The notes under the pieces: generated by a model
The model's input: only the letters and a program-made list of their open reading frames with translations
Database searches by the model: none
What the model was told of the DNA's origin: nothing
Part shown: positions 33,511-44,599 of the stretch, one piece after another
How positions within the stretch are numbered: position 1 is the first letter of the stretch
Layout: each line of letters begins with the position of its first letter
Program-made: the position numbers and the translations under genes
Assembly (NCBI GenBank): GCA_023375785.1
Contig: SZWC01000082.1
Span: 56,098 to 120,097, forward strand
Origin: Penium margaritaceum
Lineage: Eukaryota; Streptophyta; Zygnematophyceae; Desmidiales; Peniaceae
Length of the DNA: 64,000 nt
Direction: 5' to 3'

Positions 33511-36500
33511 GAGTTGTTGTGAGTGGTTTTGTGTGGTTGCAAGTGATTGCAAGTGGTTGCGAGTGGTTGTGAGTGGTTGCGTATGGTTGCAAGTGTTTGC
33601 GGGTGGTTGCAAGTGGTTGCGAATGGTTGCTAGTGGTTGCGAGTTGTTATGTGTGGTGTCGAGCGGTTGCGGATGTTGCGACTGGTTGTGAGTGGTTGCG
33701 AGTGGTTACGAGTGGTTGTGTATGGTTGCAAGTGGTTGCCAGTGGTTGTGTGTGGTTGCAAATGGTTGCGAGTGGTTGCGAGTGGTTTTGAGTGGTTGCG
33801 AGTGGTTCCGAGTTGTTACGAGTGGTTACGAGTGGTTACTAGTGGTTGCGAGTGGTTGCCAGTGGTTGTGTGTGGTTGCAAATGGTTGCGAGTGGTTGCG
33901 AGTGGTTTTGAGTGGTTGCGAGTGGTTCCGAGTTGTTACGAGTGGTTACGAGTGGTTACTAGTGGTTGCGAGTAGTTGCGAGTCGTTCCGACTGGTTGCA
34001 AGTGGTTCGGAGTGGGTACAAGTGGTTGACAGTGCTTGCAAGTGATTGTTGGTCGTTCTGAGTGGTTGCAAGTGGTTGCAAGTGGTTGTGAGTGGTTGCA
34101 AGTGATTGCAAGTGGTTGGAAGTAGTTGCGATCGGTTGCCAATGGTTGCAAGTGGTTGCGAGTGGTTGCGAGTGGTTACGTGTGGTTTCGAGTGGTTGGA
34201 AGTGGTTTCAAGTGGTCAGAAGTGGTTGCGAGTGGTTGTGAGTGGTTACAAGTGGTTGCGAGTAGTTATGGCTGGTTGCAAGTGGTTGCAAATGGATGCG
34301 AGTGGTTACGAGTGGTTGCCAGTGGTTGCAAGTGGTTGTGAGTGGTAGTGAGTGGTTACGAATGGTTGTGAGTGGTTGCAAGTGGTTGCGAGTGGTTGTA
34401 CGTGGTTGCAATTTGTTACGAGTGGTTGTGAGTTGTGAGTGGTTGAGAGTGGTTGCGAGTGGTTGTGAGTGGTTGAAAGTGGTTGCGATTGGTTGCACGT
34501 GGTTGCGACTGGCAAGGAGTGGTTGGGAGTGGTCGAGATTGGTTGGGAGTGGTCGAGATTGGTTGGGAGTGGTTGCGAGTGGTTGCGAGTGTTTGCAAGT
34601 GGTTGCAAATGGTTGCGAGTGGTTGCGAGTTGCTGTGAATGGTTACGAGTGGTTGCGAGTGGTTGCGAGTGGATGTGCGTGGTTCGAGTGGTTGTGAATG
34701 ATTGCGAGTGATTGGAAGTGGTTGCAAGTGGTTGCAAGTGATTGTGAGTGGTTACAAGTGGTTGCGAGTGGTTGCAAGTGGTTGTGAGTGGTTGCGAGTG
34801 CTGGCAAGTGGTTCCGAGTTGTTGCAAGTGGTTGCCAGTGGTTGCGAGTGGTTGCGAGTGGTTGCGAGTGGTTACAAGTGGTTGCAAGTGGTTAGGACTT
34901 GTTGCGAGTGGTTACGAGTTGTTGCAAGTGGTTATGAGTGGTTGCGAGTGGTTGTGAGTGGGTGCGAGTGGTTGTAAGAGGTTGCGAACTGTTGCGAGTG
35001 GTTGGGAGTGGTTGCCAGTGGTTGCGAGTGGTTGTGAGTTGTTGCGAGTGGTTGCGAGTGGTTGCAAGTAGTTGTGAGTGGTTGCCAGTGGATGCCAGTG
35101 GTTGCTTTTGGTTGCGAGTGGTTGCGAGTCGTGCAAAGGCCTGCGTGTGGTTGCGACTGGTTGCGAGTAGTTGCAAGTGGTTGTGAGAAGTTGCGACAGG
35201 TTGCGAGTGGTTGCGAGTGGTTGCGAGTGGTTGCGAGTTGTTGCGAGTGGTTGCGAGTGGTTGCGAGTGGTGGCGAATGGTTGCCAGTGGTTGCGAGTGG
35301 TTGTGAGTGGTTCTGAGTGGTTGTGAGTGGTTGTGAGTGGTTGTGAGTGGTTCCGAGTGCCTGCAAGTGGTTTTGAGTGGTTGCGAATGGTTGCGAGTGG
35401 TTGCATGTGGTTGTGAGTGGTTGCGAGCGGTTGCGAGTGGTTGCGAGTGGTTGTGTTTGGTTGTGAGTGGTTGCAAGTGGTTGCGAGTGGTTGTGAGTGG
35501 TTACGAGTGGTTGCGAGTGGTTGTGAGTGGTTGCATGTGGTTGCGAGTGGTTGCAAGTGGTTGCGAGTGGGTGCGAGTGGTTGCAAGTGGTTGTGAGTGG
35601 TTGTGAGTGGTTGCGAGTGCCTGCAAGTGGTTGTGAGTGGTTGCGAGTGGTTGCGAGTGGCTGCGAGTGGTTGCGAGTGGTTGGGAGTGGTTGCGAGTGG
35701 TTGCGAGTGGTGGCGAGTGGTTGCGAGTGGTTGCGAGTGGTTGCAAGTAGTTGTGAGTGGTTGCCAGTGGATGCCAGTGGTTGCAAGTGGTTGCGAGTGG
35801 TTGCGAGTAGTTGTGAGTGGTTGTGAGTGGTTACGAGTGGTTGCAAGTGGTTGCGAGTGGTTGCAAGTGGTTGCGAGTGGTTGCGAGTGGTTGCGAGTGG
35901 TTGCGAGTGGTTGCGAGTGGTTGTGTTTGGTTGTGAGTGGTTGCAAGTGGTTGCGAGTGGTTGTGAGTGGTTACGAGTGGTTGCGAGTGGTTGTGAGTGG
36001 TTGCATGTGGTTGCGAGTGGTGGCAAGTGGTTGCGAGTGTTTGCAAGTGGTTGCAACTGGTTGCGAGTGCTTGTGAGTGGTTGTGAGTGGTTGCGAGTGG
36101 TTGCAAGTGGTTGTGAGTGGTTGCAAGTGGTTGCGAGTGGTTGCAAGTGGTTGCGTGTGGCTTGGAGTGGTTGTAGGTGGTTGTAAGTGGTTGTAAGTGG
36201 TTGCAAGTGGTTGCGAGTGGTTGTGACTGGTTACCAGTGGTTGCGAGTGGTTGCGAGTTGCTGCATGTGGTTGCGAGCGGTTGCAAGTGGTTGCAAGTGG
36301 TTGCAAGTGGTTGTCAGTGGTTGCGAGGGGTTGATAGTGGTTGCCAATGATCGCGAGTGGTTTCGAGTTGTTGCGAGTGGTTTCGAGTGGTTGCAAGTGG
36401 TTGCAAGTGGTTGCAAGTGGTTGCAAGTGGGTGCAAGTGTTTGTGAGTGGTTGCGAGTGGTTGTAAGTAATTATGAGTGGTTTCCAGTGGCTGTGAGTGC

Positions 36501-39500
36501 TTGTGAGTGGTTGCAAGTGGTTGCAAGTGATTGCAAGTAATTGTGAAAGGTTTCAAGTGGTTGTGAGGGGTTGCGAGTGGTTAGGCATTGTTGCTAGTGG
36601 TTTCGAGTGGTTGTAAGTGGCTGCGAGTGGTTGCCAGTTGTTGCAAGTGGTTACAAGTGGCTGCCCGTGGTTGCGAGTGGTTGCCAGTGGTTGCGAGCTG
36701 TTGCAAGTGGCTGCCAATGGTTGCGCGTGATTGTAAGTGGTTGCAAGTGGTTGCGAGTGGTTGCGAGTGGTTGCGAGTGGTTGCAAGTGGTCGCGAGTGG
36801 CTACGAGTGGTTGCAAGTGGTTTCAAGTAGTTGTGAGTGCTTGCAAGGGATTGCGAGTAGTTGTGAGTGGTTGCAAGTGGTTGCCAATGGTTGTAAGTGG
36901 TTGCGTGTGGTTGTCACTGGTTGCGAGTGATTGCTAGTCGTTGCGAATGGTTGCGAGTGGTTAACAGTGTTTGAGTGAAGTTGCGAGTGGTTTCAAGTGG
37001 TTGTGAGTGGTTGTGAGTTGTTGGGAGTGGTTGCAAGTGGTTGGGATTGGTTGCGAGTAGTTGGGAGTGGTTGCGAGTTGTTGCGAGAGGTTGTGAGTGG
37101 TTGGGAGTGGTTACGAGTGGTTGCAAGTGGTAGCAAGTGGTTGCAAGTGGTTGCGAGTTGTTGCGGGTAATTGCTAGTTGTTGCGATTGGTTGCGAGTTG
37201 TTGCACAAGGTTGTGAGTGGTTGTGAGTTGTTGCGAATGCTTGTAAGTGGTTGTGAGTTGTTGGGAGTGCTTGCAAGTGGTTGCAAGTGGTTGCAAGTGG
37301 TTGGGAGTGGTTGGCATTTGTTGGGAGTGGATAGGAGTGGTTATGAGTGGTTGCGAGTGGTTGCGAGTGGTTGCGAGTGGTTGAGAGTGGCTATGAGTGG
37401 TTGTGAGTGGTTGAGAGTGGTTGCAAATGGTTGCGAATGGTTGCGATTGGTTGCCAGTGGTTGCGAGTGGTTACGATTGGTTGTGAGTGGTTGCGAGTGT
37501 TTGTGAGTTATTGCGAGTGATTGCAAGTGGTTGCAAGTGGTTGGGAGTGGTTGTGAGTGGTTGGAAGTGGTTGCGAGTGGTTGCAAGTGGTTGTCAGTGG
37601 TTGGGAGTAGTTGCGAGTGGTTGCGAGTGGTTGTGAGTGATTGCGAGTGGTTGTGAGTGGTTGCGAGTGGTTGCGAGTGGTTGCCAGTGGTTACGAGTGG
37701 TTGCGAGTGGTTGCGAGTAGTTGCGAGTGGTTACGAGTGGTTGCAAGTGGTTACGAATGGTTGCGAGTGGTTGCGAGTGGTTGCGAGTGGTTACGAGTGT
37801 TTGCGAGTTATTTCAAGTACTTATGAGTGGTTGCGAGTGGCTTTGAGTGATTTGGAGTGGTTGCGAGTGGTTGCTTTTGGTTGCGAGTGGTTGCAAGTAG
37901 TTGCGAGTGGTTTCCACTGGATGCCAGTGGCTGCGAGTGGTTGCGAGTGGTTTTGAGTTGTTGCGAGTGATTGCAAGTGGTTCCGAATGGTTGCGAGTGG
38001 TTGCGAGTGGTAGCGAGTGGTTGTGAATGGTTGTGAGTGGTTCTGATTGGTTGCGAGTAGCTCAAAGTGGTTGTGAATGGTTGCGAGAGGTTGGGAGTGG
38101 TTGGGAGTCGTTGCTAGTGGTTGCTAGTGGCTACAAGTGGTTGCGAGTGGTTGCGAGTGGTGGCGAATGCTTGCAAGTGGTTGCGAGTGGTTGTAAGTGG
38201 TTGTGAGTGGTTGCGAGTGATTGCGAGTGGTTATGAGTGGTTGCGAGTGGTTGTGAGTGGTTGTGAGTGGTTGCGAGTGGTTGCGAGTGGTTATGAGTAG
38301 TTGCGAGTGGTTGTGAGTGGTTGTGAGTGGTTGCGAGTGGTTGCCTGTGGTTGTGAGTGGTTATGAGTGGTTGCGAGTGGTTGCGAGTGGTCGCGAGTGG
38401 TTGCGAGTAGTTGCGAGTGGTTGCGAGTGGTTGCAAGTGGTTGCGAATGGTTGCGAGTGGTTGCGAGTGGTAGCGAGTGGTTGCGAGTGGTTGCGAGTGA
38501 TTGCGACTGGTTGTGAGTGGTTACGAGTGGTTGCGAGTGGTTGCGAGTAGTTGCGAGTGGTTGCGAGTGGTTGCAAGTGGTTGCGAGTGGTTGCGAGTGG
38601 TTATGAGTGGTTGCGAGTGGTTGTGAGTGGTTGTGAGTGGTTGCGAGTGGTTGCGAGTGGTTATGAGTAGTTGCGAGTGGTTGTGAGTGGTTGTGAGTGG
38701 TTGCGAGTGGTTGCCTGTGGTTGTGAGTGGTTATGAGTGGTTGCGAGTGGTTGCGAGTGGTAGCCAGTGGTTGCCAGTGGTTGAAAGTGGTTTCAAGTGG
38801 TTGCGAGTGCTTGCAAGTTTTTGCGAGTAGCTGCGAGTAGTTGCGAGTGGTTGCGAGTGGTTGCAAGTGGTTGCAAGTGGTTTTTGAGTGGTTGCAAGTG
38901 GTTGCGAATGGTTGAGTGGTTTCGAGTGGTTGCGAATGGTTACAATTGGTTGTGAGTGGGTGCGAGTGGTAGCAAGTGGTAGTGAGTGGCTGTGAGTAGT
39001 TCCAAGTGGTTGTGAGTGGTTGCGAGAGGTTGTGAGTCATTGCGAGCTATTGCGAGTGGTTGTGAGTGGTTGCGAGTGGTTGTGAGTGGTTACGAATGGT
39101 TGAGAGTGGTTGCGAGTGGTTGCAAGTGGTTGTGAGTGGAAGTGAGTGGTTGCGAGTAGTTTCGATTGGTTGGGAGTGGTTGTGAGTGGTTGGGAGTTGT
39201 TGGGAGTGGTTGTGAGAGGTTGCGAGCTGTTGTAAGTGGTTGCGAGTGGTTGCGAGTGGTTGCAAGTGGTTACCAGTGGTTGTGCGTGGTTGCGAGTGGT
39301 TGCGATTGGTTGCGAGTGGTAGTGAGTGATTGCAAGTGGTTGCGAGTGGTTGCGAGTGGTTGCGAGTGGTCGCGAGTGGTTGTGAGTAGTTGCAAGTGGT
39401 TGTGAGTGGTTGTGAGTGGTTGCCAGTGGTTGCGAGTGGTTGCGAGTGGTTGCGAGCGGTTATGAGTGGTTGCAAGTGGTTGCGAGCAGTTGCGAGTGGT

Positions 39501-40800
39501 CGCGAGTTGTTGCAAGTGGTTGCGAGTGACTCCGGGTCGTTGTGAGTGGTTGGAAGTGTTTGGGAGTGGTTGCGAGTGGTTCCAAGTGGCTACAAGTGGT
39601 TTCGAGTGGTTGGGAGTGGGTTTGTGTGGTTGCCAGTGATTGCAAGTGGTTGTGAGTGGTTGTGAGTTGTTGCGTATGGTTGCAAGTGGTTGCGAGTGGT
39701 TGCAAGTGGTTGCGAGTGATTGTGAGTGGTTGCGTGTTCTTACGTGTGGTTGCAAGCGGTTGCAGAGGTTGCGACTAGTTGTGAGTGGTTGCGAGTGGTT
39801 GCGAGTGGATGCGAGTGGTTGCAAGTGGTGGTGAGGGGTTGCAAGCGGTTACGAGTGATTGCGAGTGGTTACAAGTTGATGCTAGAGGTTGTGAGTGGTT
39901 GTGAGTGGTTGCGAAAGGTTGCCAATGGCTGGGACTGGTTGTGAGTGGTTGTGAGTGGTTGCAAGTGGTTGCGAGTGGTTGCCTGTAGTTGCAAGTGGTT
40001 TCAAGTGGCTGCGAGTGCTTGCAAGAGGTTGCAAGTAGTTGCAAGTGGTTGCAAGTGGTTGCGAGTGGTTGCAAGTAGTTTCAAGTGGTGTTCAAGTGGT
40101 TACAAGTGGGTGCCAGTGGTTGCAAGTGGTTGCGAGTTGCAAGTAGTTGTGAATAGTTGCAAGTGGTTGCGAGTGGTTGCGAGTCATTGGGAGTGGTTGT
40201 GAGTGGCTGTGAGTGGTTGCAAGTGGTTGCGAGTAGTTGTAAGTGGTTGCGAGTTATTCCAAGTGGTTGGGACTGGTTGGGATTGGTTGTGAGTGGTTAG
40301 GAGTGGTTGCGAGTGGTTGCGAGTGGATGCGAGTGGTTGCGACTGGATGCGAGTGGTTGAGAGTGGCTGTGAGAGGATGCGAGTGGTTGAGAGTGGTTGC
40401 GAGTGGTTGCGAATGGTTGAGAGAAGTTGCGAGTGGCTGCGAGTGGTTATGAGTGGTTGCGACTGGTTGCGAGTGGCTGTGAGTGGTTGTGAGTGGTTGC
40501 GAATGATTGCGAGGGATTGCAAGTTGCTGCAAGTGGTTGCTAGTGGTTCTGAATGGTTGCGAGTGGCTGGGAGTGGTTGCAAGTGGTTGTGGGTGGTTGC
40601 GAGTGGTTGCGAGTGGTTGCGAGTGGGTACGAGTGGTTGCGAGTGGTTGTGAGTGGATGCGAGTGGTTGCCTGTGGATGCCAGTGGTTGCGAGTGGTTGC
40701 GAGTGGTTGTGAGTTGTTGAAAGTAGTTGCGAATGGTTGCAGGTGGTTGCGAGTGGTTGCGAGTGGTTGCGAGTGGTTGTGAGTGGTTGTGAGTGGTTGT
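33511..40800. repeat. Decamer satellite array, segment 3
   Basis: About 729 units in the same orientation. In 24 consecutive units (35881-36120) the two CpG positions read CG 11 times, TG 7, CA 6 and nothing else. Local higher-order duplications: 33731-33850 repeats at 33851-33970 (120 bp); 38220-38370 repeats at about 38590-38750 (370 bp). No gene is seen. Confidence 0.96.
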
Positions 40801-43800
40801 GAGTGGTTGCGAGGGGTTGCGAGTGGTTGCGAGGGGTTGCGAGTGGTTGCGAGGGGTTGCGAGTGGTTGCGAGGGGTTGCGAGTGGTTGCGAGGGGTTGC
40901 GAGTGGTTGCGAGGGGTTGCGAGTGGTTGCGAGGGGTTGCGAGTGGTTGCGAGGGGTTGCGAGTGGTTGCGAGGGGTTGCGAGTGGTTGCGAGGGGTTGC
41001 GAGTGGTTGCGAGGGGTTGCGAGTGGTTGCGAGGGGTTGCGAGTGGTTGCGAGGGGTTGCGAGTGGTTGCGAGGGGTTGCGAGTGGTTGCGAGGGGTTGC
41101 GAGTGGTTGCGAGGGGTTGCGAGTGGTTGCGAGGGGTTGCGAGTGGTTGCGAGGGGTTGCGAGTGGTTGCGAGGGGTTGCGAGTGGTTGCGAGGGGTTGC
41201 GAGTGGTTGCGAGGGGTTGCGAGTGGTTGCGAGGGGTTGCGAGTGGTTGCGAGGGGTTGCGAGTGGTTGCGAGGGGTTGCGAGTGGTTGCGAGGGGTTGC
41301 GAGTGGTTGCGAGGGGTTGCGAGTGGTTGCGAGGGGTTGCGAGTGGTTGCGAGGGGTTGCGAGTGGTTGCGAGGGGTTGCGAGTGGTTGCGAGGGGTTGC
41401 GAGTGGTTGCGAGGGGTTGCGAGTGGTTGCGAGGGGTTGCGAGTGGTTGCGAGGGGTTGCGAGTGGTTGCGAGGGGTTGCGAGTGGTTGCGAGGGGTTGC
41501 GAGTGGTTGCGAGGGGTTGCGAGTGGTTGCGAGGGGTTGCGAGTGGTTGCGAGGGGTTGCGAGTGGTTGCGAGGGGTTGCGAGTGGTTGCGAGGGGTTGC
41601 GAGTGGTTGCGAGGGGTTGCGAGTGGTTGCGAGGGGTTGCGAGTGGTTGCGAGGGGTTGCGAGTGGTTGCGAGGGGTTGCGAGTGGTTGCGAGGGGTTGC
41701 GAGTGGTTGCGAGGGGTTGCGAGTGGTTGCGAGGGGTTGCGAGTGGTTGCGAGGGGTTGCGAGTGGTTGCGAGGGGTTGCGAGTGGTTGCGAGGGGTTGC
41801 GAGTGGTTGCGAGGGGTTGCGAGTGGTTGCGAGGGGTTGCGAGTGGTTGCGAGGGGTTGCGAGTGGTTGCGAGGGGTTGCGAGTGGTTGCGAGGGGTTGC
41901 GAGTGGTTGCGAGGGGTTGCGAGTGGTTGCGAGGGGTTGCGAGTGGTTGCGAGGGGTTGCGAGTGGTTGCGAGGGGTTGCGAGTGGTTGCGAGGGGTTGC
42001 GAGTGGTTGCGAGGGGTTGCGAGTGGTTGCGAGGGGTTGCGAGTGGTTGCGAGGGGTTGCGAGTGGTTGCGAGGGGTTGCGAGTGGTTGCGAGGGGTTGC
42101 GAGTGGTTGCGAGGGGTTGCGAGTGGTTGCGAGGGGTTGCGAGTGGTTGCGAGGGGTTGCGAGTGGTTGCGAGGGGTTGCGAGTGGTTGCGAGGGGTTGC
42201 GAGTGGTTGCGAGGGGTTGCGAGTGGTTGCGAGGGGTTGCGAGTGGTTGCGAGGGGTTGCGAGTGGTTGCGAGGGGTTGCGAGTGGTTGCGAGGGGTTGC
42301 GAGTGGTTGCGAGGGGTTGCGAGTGGTTGCGAGGGGTTGCGAGTGGTTGCGAGGGGTTGCGAGTGGTTGCGAGGGGTTGCGAGTGGTTGCGAGGGGTTGC
42401 GAGTGGTTGCGAGGGGTTGCGAGTGGTTGCGAGGGGTTGCGAGTGGTTGCGAGGGGTTGCGAGTGGTTGCGAGGGGTTGCGAGTGGTTGCGAGGGGTTGC
42501 GAGTGGTTGCGAGGGGTTGCGAGTGGTTGCGAGGGGTTGCGAGTGGTTGCGAGGGGTTGCGAGTGGTTGCGAGGGGTTGCGAGTGGTTGCGAGGGGTTGC
42601 GAGTGGTTGCGAGGGGTTGCGAGTGGTTGCGAGGGGTTGCGAGTGGTTGCGAGGGGTTGCGAGTGGTTGCGAGGGGTTGCGAGTGGTTGCGAGGGGTTGC
42701 GAGTGGTTGCGAGGGGTTGCGAGTGGTTGCGAGGGGTTGCGAGTGGTTGCGAGGGGTTGCGAGTGGTTGCGAGGGGTTGCGAGTGGTTGCGAGGGGTTGC
42801 GAGTGGTTGCGAGGGGTTGCGAGTGGTTGCGAGGGGTTGCGAGTGGTTGCGAGGGGTTGCGAGTGGTTGCGAGGGGTTGCGAGTGGTTGCGAGGGGTTGC
42901 GAGTGGTTGCGAGGGGTTGCGAGTGGTTGCGAGGGGTTGCGAGTGGTTGCGAGGGGTTGCGAGTGGTTGCGAGGGGTTGCGAGTGGTTGCGAGGGGTTGC
43001 GAGTGGTTGCGAGGGGTTGCGAGTGGTTGCGAGGGGTTGCGAGTGGTTGCGAGGGGTTGCGAGTGGTTGCGAGGGGTTGCGAGTGGTTGCGAGGGGTTGC
43101 GAGTGGTTGCGAGGGGTTGCGAGTGGTTGCGAGGGGTTGCGAGTGGTTGCGAGGGGTTGCGAGTGGTTGCGAGGGGTTGCGAGTGGTTGCGAGGGGTTGC
43201 GAGTGGTTGCGAGGGGTTGCGAGTGGTTGCGAGGGGTTGCGAGTGGTTGCGAGGGGTTGCGAGTGGTTGCGAGGGGTTGCGAGTGGTTGCGAGGGGTTGC
43301 GAGTGGTTGCGAGGGGTTGCGAGTGGTTGCGAGGGGTTGCGAGTGGTTGCGAGGGGTTGCGAGTGGTTGCGAGGGGTTGCGAGTGGTTGCGAGGGGTTGC
43401 GAGTGGTTGCGAGGGGTTGCGAGTGGTTGCGAGGGGTTGCGAGTGGTTGCGAGGGGTTGCGAGTGGTTGCGAGGGGTTGCGAGTGGTTGCGAGGGGTTGC
43501 GAGTGGTTGCGAGGGGTTGCGAGTGGTTGCGAGGGGTTGCGAGTGGTTGCGAGGGGTTGCGAGTGGTTGCGAGGGGTTGCGAGTGGTTGCGAGGGGTTGC
43601 GAGTGGTTGCGAGGGGTTGCGAGTGGTTGCGAGGGGTTGCGAGTGGTTGCGAGGGGTTGCGAGTGGTTGCGAGGGGTTGCGAGTGGTTGCGAGGGGTTGC
43701 GAGTGGTTGCGAGGGGTTGCGAGTGGTTGCGAGGGGTTGCGAGTGGTTGCGAGGGGTTGCGAGTGGTTGCGAGGGGTTGCGAGTGGTTGCGAGGGGTTGC

Positions 43801-44460
43801 GAGTGGTTGCGAGGGGTTGCGAGTGGTTGCGAGGGGTTGCGAGTGGTTGCGAGGGGTTGCGAGTGGTTGCGAGGGGTTGCGAGTGGTTGCGAGGGGTTGC
43901 GAGTGGTTGCGAGGGGTTGCGAGTGGTTGCGAGGGGTTGCGAGTGGTTGCGAGGGGTTGCGAGTGGTTGCGAGGGGTTGCGAGTGGTTGCGAGGGGTTGC
44001 GAGTGGTTGCGAGGGGTTGCGAGTGGTTGCGAGGGGTTGCGAGTGGTTGCGAGGGGTTGCGAGTGGTTGCGAGGGGTTGCGAGTGGTTGCGAGGGGTTGC
44101 GAGTGGTTGCGAGGGGTTGCGAGTGGTTGCGAGGGGTTGCGAGTGGTTGCGAGGGGTTGCGAGTGGTTGCGAGGGGTTGCGAGTGGTTGCGAGGGGTTGC
44201 GAGTGGTTGCGAGGGGTTGCGAGTGGTTGCGAGGGGTTGCGAGTGGTTGCGAGGGGTTGCGAGTGGTTGCGAGGGGTTGCGAGTGGTTGCGAGGGGTTGC
44301 GAGTGGTTGCGAGGGGTTGCGAGTGGTTGCGAGGGGTTGCGAGTGGTTGCGAGGGGTTGCGAGTGGTTGCGAGGGGTTGCGAGTGGTTGCGAGGGGTTGC
44401 GAGTGGTTGCGAGGGGTTGCGAGTGGTTGCGAGGGGTTGCGAGTGGTTGCGAGGGGTTGC
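40801..44460. repeat. Perfect 20-bp repeat block, 183 copies
   Basis: Sixty-one consecutive 60-bp rows are identical: gagtggttgcgaggggttgc repeated 183 times without a substitution that I can see. The unit is a dimer of the decamer in which every second copy has agg for agt. All 366 CpG sites are intact, unlike the flanking arrays. It translates without stops in several frames on both strands; these frames are not evidence for genes. Confidence 0.97.
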
Positions 44461-44599
44461 GAGTGGTTGCAAGTGGTTACGAGCGGTTGCGAGTGGTTGA
44501 GAGTGGTTGCGAGTGGTTGAGAGTGGTTGCAAGTGGTTGCGAGTGGTTGGGAGTGGTTGTGAGTGGTTGCGAGTGGTTGCGAGTGGTTGCGAGTGGTTT

